64,000 nt of DNA from the NCBI RefSeq assembly GCF_014652695.1, contig NZ_BMZH01000004.1, positions 212,674 to 276,673 of the forward strand, given 5' to 3'. Below, piece after piece: positions 29,033-39,289 of this stretch; position 1 is the first letter of the stretch; the number at the start of each line of letters is the position of its first letter. The notes under the pieces were generated by a model. The model searched no databases, was not told where the DNA came from, and saw only the letters and a program-made list of their open reading frames with translations. The stretch is from Algimonas arctica (GTDB lineage: Bacteria; Pseudomonadota; Alphaproteobacteria; Caulobacterales; Maricaulaceae). The translations under genes were made by a program, and so were the position numbers.

Positions 29033-30154
29033 ATGGCACCTAAGATGGCAGTCGCATTCAACATTGAAACACTTGATTTTAGTGATATTTCGGCTGAAGA
29101 TTTTGCCGCATGGACGGCGCTGCGCGATGCAAACCCGGCTCTAGAAAGCCCTTACCATCACCCTGATTATCATGATTGTGTGAATCGTCATCAAGGCGGG
29201 GGACGCGTAACTTTGGCCCGGCAAGATGGCGCGCTCGTCGCGTTACTTCCGTGGCAAGGAGGCACATTCGCTCGGCCTTCGGGTGCGCCTTTGTCTGATT
29301 ATCAGACCATCATTGCTGCGCCCGAAACCGACATCACGATCGAAAATCTTTTGGCTGAGCAGGCTGTCGGCGCATTTCATTATTCTGCAATGCCGTCTCC
29401 GGACGGAGACGAAACATGCCGGATGGAAATCGGTCTTCCCGAGGACTGGCGCGGCGCACGAGATGGCAGTTATCGCCGTCATCTAAAATCAACACGCCGC
29501 CGCATCCGTAATACCGAAGAGGATATCGGCCCGCGCCGGATCGTCACGCAAAGTCGCGATGTTGATGCTTATCAGGCTCTAATGGGCTGGAAGCGGGATA
29601 AGTTCGATGAAACCGGAAAGTTCGACGTCCTCGCGAATGATGGCACCTCTGGCATCCTCAAGGATTTATGGGAACGCGGACCCAACGCGCCCCTGCGCGC
29701 CGATTTGCATGTGCTATATTTTGGCAACCGGATCGCGGCGTGTGATCTGGGCCTGACGGATGGGCGTGTATTCCATAGTTGGATTGTTGGTTATGACCCC
29801 GATTTCCTCACTTATGCGCCCGGCATACAACTCCTCGAAGCGATGATAGATGCCGCCCCAGACTTGGGATATGGCGTGATTGATTTGGGTCCTGGAACTG
29901 ATGGGTATAAACGCCAATACGCAACCCATTCGCGCCGAATATCTTCTGGCGTTGCCACCTTGCCGACCGCCGCTGGCGCAATGGCAGCGGGATATGACCG
30001 TATGGAGTTAGCTCTTCGTGAAAAAACAGGCGACGCACTCGGAAAGCTCCGCCGGCGCTATAGCCAAATTTCCGCCTGCGAACCGCGACTCAGCAAGCGC
30101 TCTGCCGCCATAGTCAGCGCGCTTGGCAACCATATTAGACGTGATCCCGCCTAG
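29033..30154 (+). CDS. GNAT-like acetyltransferase, BioF2/CelD-like family
   Basis: A 373-residue cytoplasmic protein. RRHLKSTRRRIRNTEEDIGP and the later ACDLGLTDGRVFHSWIVGYD with SPGIQLL-like YAPGIQLLEAMID match the acetyltransferase_6 (BioF2-like) family often linked to polysaccharide synthesis. A second ATG at 29045 is an equally possible start; neither has a strong ribosome binding site. No polysaccharide genes adjoin it, so the acceptor cannot be guessed. Confidence 0.7.
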   Translation: MAPKMAVAFNIETLDFSDISAEDFAAWTALRDANPALESPYHHPDYHDCVNRHQGGGRVTLARQDGALVALLPWQGGTFARPSGAPLSDYQTIIAAPETDITIENLLAEQAVGAFHYSAMPSPDGDETCRMEIGLPEDWRGARDGSYRRHLKSTRRRIRNTEEDIGPRRIVTQSRDVDAYQALMGWKRDKFDETGKFDVLANDGTSGILKDLWERGPNAPLRADLHVLYFGNRIAACDLGLTDGRVFHSWIVGYDPDFLTYAPGIQLLEAMIDAAPDLGYGVIDLGPGTDGYKRQYATHSRRISSGVATLPTAAGAMAAGYDRMELALREKTGDALGKLRRRYSQISACEPRLSKRSAAIVSALGNHIRRDPA

Positions 30155-30187
30155 CCCACCGTCAGGCCAAACGCATTATTTTCCTAA

Positions 30188-30219
30188 GACAGCGCTGTCA
30201 GTGTGTCCCTGACGACACA
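30188..30219. promoter_or_regulatory. Two operator-like dyads upstream of the first TonB receptor
   Basis: A perfect 12-bp palindrome (GACAGCGCTGTC, 30188-30199) is followed by TGTGTC/GACACA arms (30202-30207 and 30214-30219) with a six-base spacer. They lie about 50 bases before the putative -35 at 30268, a position suited to an activator or repressor. Confidence 0.35.
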
Positions 30220-30267
30220 ATTTCTCTCTATATATCACAGATGTGCAACAAAAATTTACGGGAAAGC

Positions 30268-30295
30268 GTGACAGGCGCACAAGCCGCGCTATAGT
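30268..30295 (+). promoter_or_regulatory. Candidate promoter of the TonB receptor gene
   Basis: GTGACA (30268-30273), 16-base spacer, TATAGT (30290-30295), 68 bases before the ATG at 30364. The -10 match is good and the -35 acceptable. Confidence 0.45.
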
Positions 30296-30363
30296 CATAG
30301 TGAGGGTGAATACACCCCAATACAATTATAGTTGAGCGTAAAACGCTCGGGGAGAAACATCAC

Positions 30364-32973
30364 ATGCAACATATCAGCCGAATTGCGTCCGCACTTCTAG
30401 CATCGTCAATGCTCGTCAGCCCAGCCTTTGCCCAAGACAATGGCGACGGGGATCGGTTCGTCGAAGATGTCATCATCGTACAGGCCACACGCCGCGCCAG
30501 CGATGTTCAAGACGTTCCAATTGCTGTGACGGTTATCAATCCCGTCCAACTGGAACGCCAAGGTGTTACCAACATTCAGGATTTGGCATCGGTCGCATCC
30601 GGCTTTAACATCCAGTCATCACAGACCGAGACCCAAGGGACATCGATCCGTATTCGCGGCGTTGGCACGACGGGTAACAACATCGGTCTTGAATCCGCGG
30701 TTGGCGTCTTCATTGATGGTGTCTATCAATCCCGTCCCGGCATCGCGCTCGGCGAAATGGTGGACATTGAAGCGATTGAAATGCTGCGCGGTCCACAAGG
30801 CACACTATTTGGTCGCAACGTGACAGCAGGCGCTTTGAATATTCGCACTAAAGCCCCTGAACTGGGTGAATTTGGCGGGTTTGCAGACTTTACCTATGGC
30901 AACTACAATATGGCCAGTGTGCAGGCGGGCATCAACCTCCCCGCCGGCGACAACCTCGCTTTCCGCGCGACAGGCTCATTCCGTCAGCGCGATGGCTTCC
31001 TAACATCGAGTGTCGTCCCAGGGGCTGAGAGTCACAATCGGGATCGGTTCATTCTGCGGGGGCAAGCACTTTGGGAGCCGACAGACGCAACCAGCTTCCG
31101 TTTGATCGCGGATTATCAAGATGTGGACGAGAATTGTTGTGCCGCTGTCACCCTCTCGACCAGCCCGAACCTATCCGACGCGACGCGCGACCGTCTTTTC
31201 CCGCAAGTTGGGTTTGAGGACTCGCTCGAAGCTCAGGTTTTTAACAGTCAGGAATTTGTCAATCAGGTCGAGAGCTTTAATGTTTCAGGCGAATTGAACC
31301 ATGATTTCGGCGGCGCGACTGCGACAGTCATTCTTTCTTACTCTGATTTCTTAGGCAATTCAGTTCAGGATGATTTCAATGGCAGTCTGCAATATACAGT
31401 CGCTGGCGAAACCGTCCCTGCCGCCAATCGTGGCTCGTTTGATGACATCAAGACATTCACCGCTGAAGCTCGCCTTCAAGGCGAAGCCTTTGATGGCCGC
31501 CTCGACTGGCTCATCGGGGGTTTCTACGCCCAAGAAGATATCATTGAGGAATTCACGCTCGGCCTTGGCGCAGACTATAGCACTTCCGTTGGCGAAGCGA
31601 ATTTCCCGATTGGGCCTGTAGCGCCCGCCTTCCTCAGCCTTTATGCAGGCGCCGGAGCATTCATCCAACAACTGCAAGCTGGAGTCGCCAACCCGGTGTT
31701 CGCCCCGCTCTCTGCAGACGGTCAATTTGCGCAAAATCGGTTTGAGCAGGATGCGTCGAGCTTTTCGGTTTTCACGCACAATATCTTCTCAGTCACAGAT
31801 ACGGTCGATTTAACACTCGGTCTTCGCTATGTTGATGACACGAAGGACGGAAGTTATGACCAAATAGCTGCCGGCGGCAACAGCTGTCTCGCTGCGGCAA
31901 CCTTCCTGGCGACAGCGTCCGCCGCCGGGGCGGGAAGCCCCGCGGCCCAAGGCGCGATGGGGGCTTTGACAGCCGCTGTGGGTCCCGCAACTGTGGGACT
32001 ATTGACAAACCCCGCCCTGATCGGCGGCGGTGGCTTCCTTAACTGCTTCCCGTTTGCGTCCCCCGCGATTGGATCCGGGTTTGTTCCAGATGCCTTCTCG
32101 GCCTTTGGATTTTTACCCGAAGAATATGACGATACATTCAAGGACGACGAGCTGGTCTATACAGCCCGTCTGGCATGGGAACCGACAGCCGACCTGATGA
32201 TCTTTGGTGCCTACAGCCACGGTTATAAGGCGGGCGGCTTTAACCTCGATGCATCCGCGGGTGCAGGCGGTGCTGATCCACGCTTTGCGTCAGAAACGAT
32301 CGAAGCTTACGAGCTTGGTTTCAAGAAAACGCTGGCCGATGGACGTCTGCGCTTTAACATGACGGCGTTCCTACAAAACATGGATGACTTCCAAGTGCTG
32401 GAATTTACCGGAACAGCTTTCCAGACCTTCAATGTCCAGGACGTCAGCTCCAAAGGGTTTGAAGCTGAGTTGAATGGCCGTCTCTCAGACACGTTCTTTG
32501 TCAATGCCGGACTCACTTTCGCCGACGCATCATATGGGGACGATTGTGACGACGGAGGGACGATTCCAGAGGCCCTCGGCCTATGTGGTAGTTCCCTCAC
32601 AAACGCGCCGAAGATCTCAACCGTTTTAGGGATGACTTATGACGGTAAAATTGGTGACGCATGGGGCTTTATGGCAAACGTCAATTTGGCGACACAGTCT
32701 AAGCGTCGGACATCGACGCGCGGTCAAACTGCGGCAAACGGCGTCATCACAGGCGACGTTCCGTTTGATGACCAAAATGCGACGACCAAGATCAACGCAC
32801 GTATGGGATTCACAATGCCAAACGAGCAAGTGTCGATCGAATTTTGGGGTCTTAACATAACGGATGAAATTACCCGCGGCATTACGTTTAATACCGCCGT
32901 CCAAGGCGCATCACGGTCAGCCTTTATCGAGGCTCCGCGTCAATATGGTGTAACGCTTCGTACGAAGTTCTAA
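30364..32973 (+). CDS. TonB-dependent outer-membrane receptor
   Basis: An 869-residue receptor. Signal peptide (IASALLASSMLVSPAFAQ), plug domain with DVIIVQATRRASDVQDVPI, SIRIRGVGTTGN, VGVFIDGVYQSRPG and VDIEAIEMLRGPQGTLFGRN, then a 22-strand barrel ending in TLRTKF with the terminal phenylalanine needed for insertion. An Ala/Gly-rich stretch of some 70 residues (about 505-575) is probably an extracellular loop. Sigma-70-like promoter and dyads precede it. It lies upstream of the aldehyde dehydrogenase, GMC and alkyl sulfatase genes, which suggests a role in importing their substrate, though a probable terminator lies between. Confidence 0.93.
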   Translation: MQHISRIASALLASSMLVSPAFAQDNGDGDRFVEDVIIVQATRRASDVQDVPIAVTVINPVQLERQGVTNIQDLASVASGFNIQSSQTETQGTSIRIRGVGTTGNNIGLESAVGVFIDGVYQSRPGIALGEMVDIEAIEMLRGPQGTLFGRNVTAGALNIRTKAPELGEFGGFADFTYGNYNMASVQAGINLPAGDNLAFRATGSFRQRDGFLTSSVVPGAESHNRDRFILRGQALWEPTDATSFRLIADYQDVDENCCAAVTLSTSPNLSDATRDRLFPQVGFEDSLEAQVFNSQEFVNQVESFNVSGELNHDFGGATATVILSYSDFLGNSVQDDFNGSLQYTVAGETVPAANRGSFDDIKTFTAEARLQGEAFDGRLDWLIGGFYAQEDIIEEFTLGLGADYSTSVGEANFPIGPVAPAFLSLYAGAGAFIQQLQAGVANPVFAPLSADGQFAQNRFEQDASSFSVFTHNIFSVTDTVDLTLGLRYVDDTKDGSYDQIAAGGNSCLAAATFLATASAAGAGSPAAQGAMGALTAAVGPATVGLLTNPALIGGGGFLNCFPFASPAIGSGFVPDAFSAFGFLPEEYDDTFKDDELVYTARLAWEPTADLMIFGAYSHGYKAGGFNLDASAGAGGADPRFASETIEAYELGFKKTLADGRLRFNMTAFLQNMDDFQVLEFTGTAFQTFNVQDVSSKGFEAELNGRLSDTFFVNAGLTFADASYGDDCDDGGTIPEALGLCGSSLTNAPKISTVLGMTYDGKIGDAWGFMANVNLATQSKRRTSTRGQTAANGVITGDVPFDDQNATTKINARMGFTMPNEQVSIEFWGLNITDEITRGITFNTAVQGASRSAFIEAPRQYGVTLRTKF

Positions 32974-33009
32974 GCCCGCCGCATCTATTGGATGCGACAA
33001 AAGTGAATA

Positions 33010-33045
33010 GGGGTTGCAAGCGCTTGTCGTTTGCGACCTCTTTTC
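33010..33045 (+). terminator. Probable terminator after the TonB receptor gene
   Basis: GGGTTGCAA and TTGCGACCTC form an imperfect stem with G-T pairs, followed by TTTTCGTTT. It could separate or attenuate the receptor transcript from the downstream enzyme genes. Confidence 0.55.
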
Positions 33046-33103
33046 GTTTCAGCTACTGAGCAACCAATCAATAAATATAACCGACGACATTGGGGAGTGA
33101 GAC

Positions 33104-34591
33104 ATGGTCCGCATCAATCCTGAAAAGGCTGCCGCTAAAAGCAAGCTTAAGACATCCGATTTGCAAGCCGCTCTGGCGGTTCAAAAAGCGGCATTTAAAC
33201 GCACCCCTTACCCGGCATGGTCAATCCGAAAAGCCCGTTTGGAAAAGCTGCGTGATGTGATCCGCGCCCATGAAGACGACATCAAAAACGCTATTAGCGA
33301 AGATTTCGGCAACCGCTCATTACTCGAAACCGACTTTGCCGATATTGTTTCCAGCTACAATGAAATCGCTGACCAATTGAAGCACGGCGAAAAGTGGATG
33401 AGCCGTCGTAAGAAAAAGGTTGAGTTGGCGCAAATGGGCGCGAGCGCTGAAATTATCCCACAGCCCCTCGGCGTTGTCGGCGTCATCGTCCCTTGGAACT
33501 ACCCTCTCTTCCTCGCCGCCTCTCCGATGATCGGCGCCATGGGCGCGGGTAATTCAGTCATGGTCAAGATGAGCGAATACACGCCAAAATTCTCGGCTTT
33601 GTTCAAAAAAATGATGGACGAAACATTTTCCCCTGAAGAAGTCTTCGTGGCGACAGGCGGCGTTGATGTCGCGCAGGCTTTCTCTGGCCTCGCGTTTGAT
33701 CACCTGCTCTTTACAGGCTCGACCAGTGTGGCGAAACATGTCGCCAAAGCGGCGGCCGAAAACCTTGTCCCTTGCACATTGGAACTCGGCGGAAAGTCAC
33801 CCGTCATTGTCGCCGGCGACGCCAATATTGACGATATCATCCCACAAATCGCGCTCGGGAAAATGATGAATGCGGGCCAAACCTGCATCGCCCCCGACTA
33901 TGCATTGATGCCGCAAGCGAAGATCAATGCTTTCTCTGACGCGATGATCAAGCGCGCCGAAGAGATGTACCCGACCTTTGCCGGTAATGAACAATACACG
34001 TCAGTCATCGCAGACGCCCATTATGCGCGTCTGCAAAGCCTCCTCGAAGACGCTGAAAATAAAGGGGCCACCATTCGTGTGGCTGGCAATGACGACAAGC
34101 AACAGCTGGCCAAAGAACGCCGCATCCCCCTGACCGTCGTCACAGGCGTCAATGAGGATATGAAGATTATGCAGGAAGAGATTTTTGGGCCCCTCCTGCC
34201 CGTTATGGCGTCCGAAACGCTCGATGATCAAATTGGTTACGTCCAGGATCATGCTCGGCCCCTCGCGCTGTATCTGTTCACCAAGGATGCAGCCACAAAA
34301 GACCGGGTCCTGCTCGAAACCCATGCTGGCGGTGTCTCAACCAATGACACCATGTGGCATATTTCGCAGAGCGAACTGCCCTTTGGCGGCGTCGGCCCCT
34401 CCGGTATGGGCGCTTATCAAGGTGAAAAAGGGTTCGAAACCTTTAGCCATATGAAGAGCGTCTTCCATCAATCCACGGGCGGCATCCGTCACGCAATCAA
34501 AGGCAAGTTGATGGCTGGAATTCACGCGCCTTATGATGAAGGCTCTGAGAAAATGGTCAAGATGGCCAAAAAACAGGCGGGTATTAAGTAG
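33104..34591 (+). CDS. Aldehyde dehydrogenase, coniferyl aldehyde dehydrogenase type
   Basis: NAD(P)-dependent oxidation of an aldehyde to its acid, cytoplasmic, 495 residues. The catalytic glutamate is in LELGGKSPVIV and the cysteine in GQTCIAPDY; VVGVIVPWNYPLFL and LLFTGSTSVAKHV form the cofactor region. The sequence resembles the CalB-like branch, which acts on aromatic and long-chain aldehydes. GGGGAG precedes the ATG. The next gene, a GMC dehydrogenase that could supply the aldehyde, starts at the very next base. Confidence 0.92.
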   Translation: MVRINPEKAAAKSKLKTSDLQAALAVQKAAFKRTPYPAWSIRKARLEKLRDVIRAHEDDIKNAISEDFGNRSLLETDFADIVSSYNEIADQLKHGEKWMSRRKKKVELAQMGASAEIIPQPLGVVGVIVPWNYPLFLAASPMIGAMGAGNSVMVKMSEYTPKFSALFKKMMDETFSPEEVFVATGGVDVAQAFSGLAFDHLLFTGSTSVAKHVAKAAAENLVPCTLELGGKSPVIVAGDANIDDIIPQIALGKMMNAGQTCIAPDYALMPQAKINAFSDAMIKRAEEMYPTFAGNEQYTSVIADAHYARLQSLLEDAENKGATIRVAGNDDKQQLAKERRIPLTVVTGVNEDMKIMQEEIFGPLLPVMASETLDDQIGYVQDHARPLALYLFTKDAATKDRVLLETHAGGVSTNDTMWHISQSELPFGGVGPSGMGAYQGEKGFETFSHMKSVFHQSTGGIRHAIKGKLMAGIHAPYDEGSEKMVKMAKKQAGIK

Positions 34592-36241
34592 GTGAGCGGC
34601 GGCGGTAATTTTGATTACATCATTGTCGGCGCAGGGAGCGCCGGCGCAACCATCGCCAACCGCCTGACCGAAGACCCATCGGTCTCAGTTCTGCTGCTCG
34701 AAGCGGGCGGTACGCATAAACATTGGTCGGTGCGTATTCCCGGCGGAACCGTCGCGAATATCGTGCTCAAAGCGCGCAATTGGGGCTTTGAGACGGTTCC
34801 ACAGAAGAATCTCAACGACCGACAGGGCTATCAACCGCGTGGCAAAATGCTGGGCGGCAGCTCTGGCGCAAACGCGATGATCTATATTCGCGGCAATCGC
34901 TATGATTACGATAATTGGGCGGCGATGGGCGCAGATGGCTGGAGCTATGATGAGGTCCTGCCCTATTTTAAAAAATCTGAACACCGCGAAGCTGGCGGTG
35001 GGGCGTATCACGGACAAGACGGCGAATTAAATGTCGCGGCGGTGCGTAGCCCTGCCGAAATTAACGACATCCTGATCGACGCCGCAAGGTCCCTGCAATT
35101 GCCGCTCAATGACGACTTCAATGGCGAGACCCAAGAAGGCATCGGCATGTACGAAGTCACGCAGAAAGACGGCGAACGCTGGAGCACAGCGCGCGCTTTT
35201 CTTGATCCCATTGAAGACCGTCCCAACCTGACCGTCGTCCAGCACGCCCTCACCGAGAAAGTTCTCGTCGAAGACGGAACTGCAATTGGCGTCCGTTACC
35301 GGATTACAAAGGGGACGAAAGCCACGTCGGAAGTTTATTGCGAGCGCGAAGTTATCGTCTGTGGTGGCGCATTTGGAAGCCCGCAGCTCTTACTTCTGTC
35401 CGGCATTGGTGCCGTAGATAAGCTCTCCCCGCATGGGATTGAGCAAGTTGCCAATGTGCCCGCTGTCGGAGAAAATTTACATGATCACATCGACATAACT
35501 CTCTGTTTCAAAGCCAAGATGAAAGACCTCTTAGGCATTTCGATTGCCGGTAGTTTTCGTATGCTCGGAGAGATGTGGAAATATCGCACCAAACGCGAAG
35601 GACTGTTCACGACAAATTACGCAGAGAGCGGTGGCTTTCTCTATACGGACAGGACCGAGCCCGCGCCCGATGTGCAGCTCCACATGGTTCGCGCCATTGT
35701 TGATGATCACGGACGCAAACTGCATATGGCGCACGGCTATAGCTGCCATGTCTGCGTGTTGCGTCCCCACAGCCGGGGTACGGTCGCCTTGGCCAGTGCC
35801 GACCCGACAGATGACCCGCTGATTGATCCTGCGTTCCTAGAAGACGAACGCGACGTTCAAACCTTGTTGCGCGGAGCCAAACTCTTACAGCGCATTCTGC
35901 GCGCGCCAGCCTTTGAGCGCGCCAAAGGCAAAGCGCTCTATGCGGCTGAAAGCGATGACGACGCAGAAATCCTCGCTGACATTCGCGCCCGCGCAGACAC
36001 AGTCTACCATCCTGTCGGAACGTGTAAAATGGGCGCAGCCAATGACGATAGCGCCGTTGTTGACCCGCGTTTGCGAGTCCGGGGTGTTACTGGCCTGCGT
36101 GTCGCTGACGCCTCAGTCATTCCACAAATTGTCTCCGGCAACACGAATGCCCCCGCGATCATGATCGGCGAAAAAGCGGCTGATATGATCAAGGAAGATT
36201 GGGCCTCTCAGACAAAGGAACAGTCTCTTGCCGCTAAATAA
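34592..36241 (+). CDS. GMC-family FAD alcohol dehydrogenase
   Basis: Oxidises a primary alcohol to an aldehyde with FAD, 549 residues. The N-terminal FAD motif is [20 protein letters not shown] signature 1 lies in [18 protein letters not shown], signature 2 in [15 protein letters not shown], and the C-terminal active site shows [10 protein letters not shown] and [20 protein letters not shown], so the catalytic His and Asn are present. Closest in outline to AlkJ, choline and polyethylene glycol dehydrogenases. The GTG start directly follows the aldehyde dehydrogenase stop, and its end overlaps the alkyl sulfatase start by 14 bases. Confidence 0.9.
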   Translation: MSGGGNFDYIIVGAGSAGATIANRLTEDPSVSVLLLEAGGTHKHWSVRIPGGTVANIVLKARNWGFETVPQKNLNDRQGYQPRGKMLGGSSGANAMIYIRGNRYDYDNWAAMGADGWSYDEVLPYFKKSEHREAGGGAYHGQDGELNVAAVRSPAEINDILIDAARSLQLPLNDDFNGETQEGIGMYEVTQKDGERWSTARAFLDPIEDRPNLTVVQHALTEKVLVEDGTAIGVRYRITKGTKATSEVYCEREVIVCGGAFGSPQLLLLSGIGAVDKLSPHGIEQVANVPAVGENLHDHIDITLCFKAKMKDLLGISIAGSFRMLGEMWKYRTKREGLFTTNYAESGGFLYTDRTEPAPDVQLHMVRAIVDDHGRKLHMAHGYSCHVCVLRPHSRGTVALASADPTDDPLIDPAFLEDERDVQTLLRGAKLLQRILRAPAFERAKGKALYAAESDDDAEILADIRARADTVYHPVGTCKMGAANDDSAVVDPRLRVRGVTGLRVADASVIPQIVSGNTNAPAIMIGEKAADMIKEDWASQTKEQSLAAK

Positions 36242-38159
36242 AACGACTCTTTTCGCCGCACTTCTGTTGGCATCGCCAGCAATTGCACAGGATATCAGTC
36301 CCTTTGCGACCGATAAATATGCGGCTGCGGAAGCCCAACTCGATTTCACGGATACACGTGATTTCGACCGTGCGAAGCGCGGCTATCTCGGAACGTTAGA
36401 CTCACTACCGATAGCAGGACGAGACGGCTCGCCCATCCCGGCTTTCGACCCGGAGAGTTTTGACTTTCTGAAACAAGATCGCCCCGACACGGTCCATCCC
36501 GCGCTCTGGCGTCAGTCACAGCTCAATGCGATGCACGGCCTATTCGAAGTCACAGACGGTATTTATCAAGTTCGCGGCTTCGATTTGTCCAACATCAGCA
36601 TTATTCGCGGTGACACAGGCTGGATCGTTGTTGACCCTCTGATTACGCGTGAAACAGCCGCCGCGGCCATGAAACTCGTCAATGAGACGCTTGGCGAACG
36701 CCCCGTCTCAGCCGTTATTTTCACACATAGCCATGTCGATCATTATGGGGGCGTGCGCGGCGTGTTGCCGGAGGGGGCTGATGTTCCGATCATCGCGCCC
36801 GCCAATTTCGTCATTGAGTCTGTGTCAGAGAATGTTCTGGCCGGAAACGCCATGAGCCGCCGCGCAAGCTATATGTTTGGCGGCTTACTCCCCAAAGGAC
36901 CGACCATGATGGTTGGCGCAGGCCTTGGCCCCGGGATCAGCACAGGAACACCGGGCATTATCGCCCCGACACTCGACATCACCAAAGAATTCGAAACTCA
37001 CATCGTCGACGGTGTTGAGATCGAATTTATGCTGACACAGGGCGCGGAAGCCCCGTCGGAATTTATGTTCTACTTGCCCAAGGCCCGCGCCTTTATGCAG
37101 GCCGAAATTATCAATCACACGCTCCATAATCTTTACACGCCGCGCGGCGCTAAGGTCCGCGACGGCCGACTTTGGTCCACCTATATCGACACAGCCATCC
37201 AGCGTTATGCGGATCAAACGGATGTCTCATTTGGCTCTCATCACTGGCCCGTGTGGGGCGGAGAGGACGTGCGCGAGCTCTGGTCCGGGCAGCGCGACCT
37301 CTACCGCGTTATCCATGACCAGACAGTGCGTCTGGCTAATATGGGTCACACCATAAACGAAATTCCTGACCTGATCCAAATGCCTGACCGTGTCGCCAGT
37401 AGCTTCGCCAATCGCGACTATTACGGCACAGTCAGTCACAATAGCCGCGCACAGTACAACCTTTACTTCGGGTTTTTTGACGGCAACCCCGCCAATTTGG
37501 ATCCGCTTACACCCGCCCAAGAGGGCCAACAGTTTGTCGATTATGCGGGCGGCGCCGACGCCGTTATTGACCGTGCCACGAAGGATGTGAATTCAGGTAA
37601 TTTAAAATACGCCGCCACAGCATTGAATCATTTAGTTTTTTCTGATCCAAAAAATCAAGTTGCTGCGGACGCCCTTGCTGACGTCTACACACAAATGGCC
37701 TATGCGGGCGAAAGTGGTCCGTGGCGAAATTTCTATCTGACTGGCGCGCAAGAGCTACGAGGCGGTATTGCTCCCCTCCCTGTTCCGACGTCCGCCAATG
37801 CCGATACGATACGGTCCGTCCCGCTCAGCATGATCTTTGATTTGATGGCCGTGCGGCTCAATCCAGATGAAGCCGAGGATGGACGCGCCATCAACATGAT
37901 CCTCACAGACACAGACGAGACGGCGTATTTGTTTGTCTCTGGCGGGGCTTTGCATCACCGCATGGGCGTCAGGTATGACGATGCGCCGACCTTGACGATC
38001 GCGCGAGCAGACTTTGATCGCATCTTATTGAAAGACACAAGTATGGGCAAATTGCTCCTGACTCGAAAAGCGAAAATCTCCGGCAACCCTCTTAAAATTC
38101 GTGCCTTCTTCGGCCAAATTGAAGAGCCTCCCTTTTGGTTCGAAATCATCCGGCCTTAA
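36228..38159 (+). CDS. Secreted SdsA-type alkyl sulfatase (metallo-beta-lactamase fold)
   Basis: Hydrolyses primary alkyl sulfates such as dodecyl sulfate to alcohol and sulfate. The TTG start has AAGGA nine bases before it and gives a signal peptide ending in PAIAQ; 643 residues in all. The zinc motif is [10 protein letters not shown], and [20 protein letters not shown] with [11 protein letters not shown] is close to Pseudomonas SdsA1 as I remember it. A dimerisation domain and a C-terminal SCP2-like lipid-binding domain follow. It overlaps the GMC dehydrogenase gene, whose enzyme could oxidise the alcohol it releases. Confidence 0.92.
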   Translation: MPLNKTTLFAALLLASPAIAQDISPFATDKYAAAEAQLDFTDTRDFDRAKRGYLGTLDSLPIAGRDGSPIPAFDPESFDFLKQDRPDTVHPALWRQSQLNAMHGLFEVTDGIYQVRGFDLSNISIIRGDTGWIVVDPLITRETAAAAMKLVNETLGERPVSAVIFTHSHVDHYGGVRGVLPEGADVPIIAPANFVIESVSENVLAGNAMSRRASYMFGGLLPKGPTMMVGAGLGPGISTGTPGIIAPTLDITKEFETHIVDGVEIEFMLTQGAEAPSEFMFYLPKARAFMQAEIINHTLHNLYTPRGAKVRDGRLWSTYIDTAIQRYADQTDVSFGSHHWPVWGGEDVRELWSGQRDLYRVIHDQTVRLANMGHTINEIPDLIQMPDRVASSFANRDYYGTVSHNSRAQYNLYFGFFDGNPANLDPLTPAQEGQQFVDYAGGADAVIDRATKDVNSGNLKYAATALNHLVFSDPKNQVAADALADVYTQMAYAGESGPWRNFYLTGAQELRGGIAPLPVPTSANADTIRSVPLSMIFDLMAVRLNPDEAEDGRAINMILTDTDETAYLFVSGGALHHRMGVRYDDAPTLTIARADFDRILLKDTSMGKLLLTRKAKISGNPLKIRAFFGQIEEPPFWFEIIRP

Positions 38160-38520
38160 TCAGTCTATGGTTAGAAAACTTCAGCCGATGAGACGAACGA
38201 CGACAGGGCCGCGCGTCACAGGGGCCAGTGACACAGTATAAAGTGACACAGTATAAACGAGTCCCATGTCGCTTTGTCTCGCCCACACTCCGACCCAATG
38301 ACAAGGCTGACGGCCACCGTGGGCTTAGGTCTGTGATCTGGCGGCGTTGAATGCGCACTGGCTAATCCGCACTTTACAGGGCGCCGCTTCCACGCCAATC
38401 ATATGTTATGTCTAATGCAAGTCTCAAACTCGCGCAGCATGTGCTGCGAAAATGGCTGACTGGTCATTCCTGATCCCCGTTCGCGAACCGCTGAACGAAC
38501 GATCACTAAGGATAAGACCC
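38160..38520. other. Intergenic region upstream of the TDO-like gene
   Basis: 361 bases with no convincing gene. The only structure I see is an exact tandem repeat at 38228-38257. AAGGATAAGACCC just before 38521 is the ribosome binding site of the next gene. No clear terminator follows the alkyl sulfatase gene. Confidence 0.5.
38228..38257 (+). repeat. Exact 15-bp tandem duplication
   Basis: GTGACACAGTATAAA occurs twice head to tail. Each copy contains a TATAAA-like hexamer and a GTGACAC half-site. Could be duplicated operator or -10 elements 264 bases before the TDO-like gene. Confidence 0.8.
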
Positions 38521-39288
38521 ATGGACAGACAAGCCTACAAAAAGCTGATGCGCGGCAACGGCCAGCTCGATTATGAAATCTACTTGAACACAGAGCAGCT
38601 CCTCGCCTGCCAAAAGGAGCCGGAAGACCTCTGCAATCCTGACGAAATGCAATTCATGATCGTCCACCAGATCGAAGAATTGTGGATGAAGCTGATGGCT
38701 ACGACATTGCTTGATATTGATGACGAAATGCGGGCGCGCAACAGTTTCAAAGCCCTCACCTTATTTCGCCGCGTCCATATTTGTCAGGAAATGATGAGCC
38801 AACAACTCACCCTGCTCGAAACCATGTCGCCCAAAGACTACCAACGCATTCGTCTTCTGCTCGGTAATGGCAGCGGCCAAGAGAGCCCCGGCTTTCGTGT
38901 GCTCTTGAAAATGCCGAAAGACCTCTGGGAGACATTCGTCGATGTCTATTTGGAGGGTGGAACGCGGACAGTCGATCAAGTTTACGATACGGATTATCGT
39001 CATGATGACGCCTACATGATCGCAGAAGCCCTGGCTGAATTTGACGAGCAATTCCAAAAATTCCGAGGCGACCATATGCAGCTCATCTACCGGTCGATTG
39101 GCGTGGGAGCGAAGTCTCTCAAAGGGCGTTCCGTTGAAATTCTGGACGAGGGTTTGCGATACAAAATGTTCCCTGAGCTTTGGCAAGTCCGCGCTGATAT
39201 GACGGACCGTTGGGGCGGAACCTACGGCAAGGTTCGCGATAAATTAGACGTTAAAACGTCAGAACCAAAGCATCCGAGTCCACACTAA
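38521..39288 (+). CDS. Divergent tryptophan 2,3-dioxygenase-superfamily haem protein
   Basis: A 255-residue member of the tryptophan 2,3-dioxygenase (TDO) superfamily. Conserved: YLNTEQLLACQ, MIVHQIEELWMK (His 49, the distal base), LLETMSPKDYQRIR, SPGFR (Arg 126, substrate carboxylate), DHMQLIYRSIG (His 185, expected haem ligand), FPELWQVR. Missing: the GTGGSSG loop that holds the substrate amino and carboxyl groups in true TDOs; here it reads GAKSLKGRS. So the substrate may not be tryptophan itself. Starts at 38521 with AAGGA upstream. Ends one base before the kynureninase-like gene. Confidence 0.8.
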   Translation: MDRQAYKKLMRGNGQLDYEIYLNTEQLLACQKEPEDLCNPDEMQFMIVHQIEELWMKLMATTLLDIDDEMRARNSFKALTLFRRVHICQEMMSQQLTLLETMSPKDYQRIRLLLGNGSGQESPGFRVLLKMPKDLWETFVDVYLEGGTRTVDQVYDTDYRHDDAYMIAEALAEFDEQFQKFRGDHMQLIYRSIGVGAKSLKGRSVEILDEGLRYKMFPELWQVRADMTDRWGGTYGKVRDKLDVKTSEPKHPSPH

Positions 39289-39289
39289 A

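Noticed and set aside
38146..38398. Two minus-strand frames over the tandem repeat
   Set aside because: Their repeated LYCVT sequence only reflects the DNA duplication.
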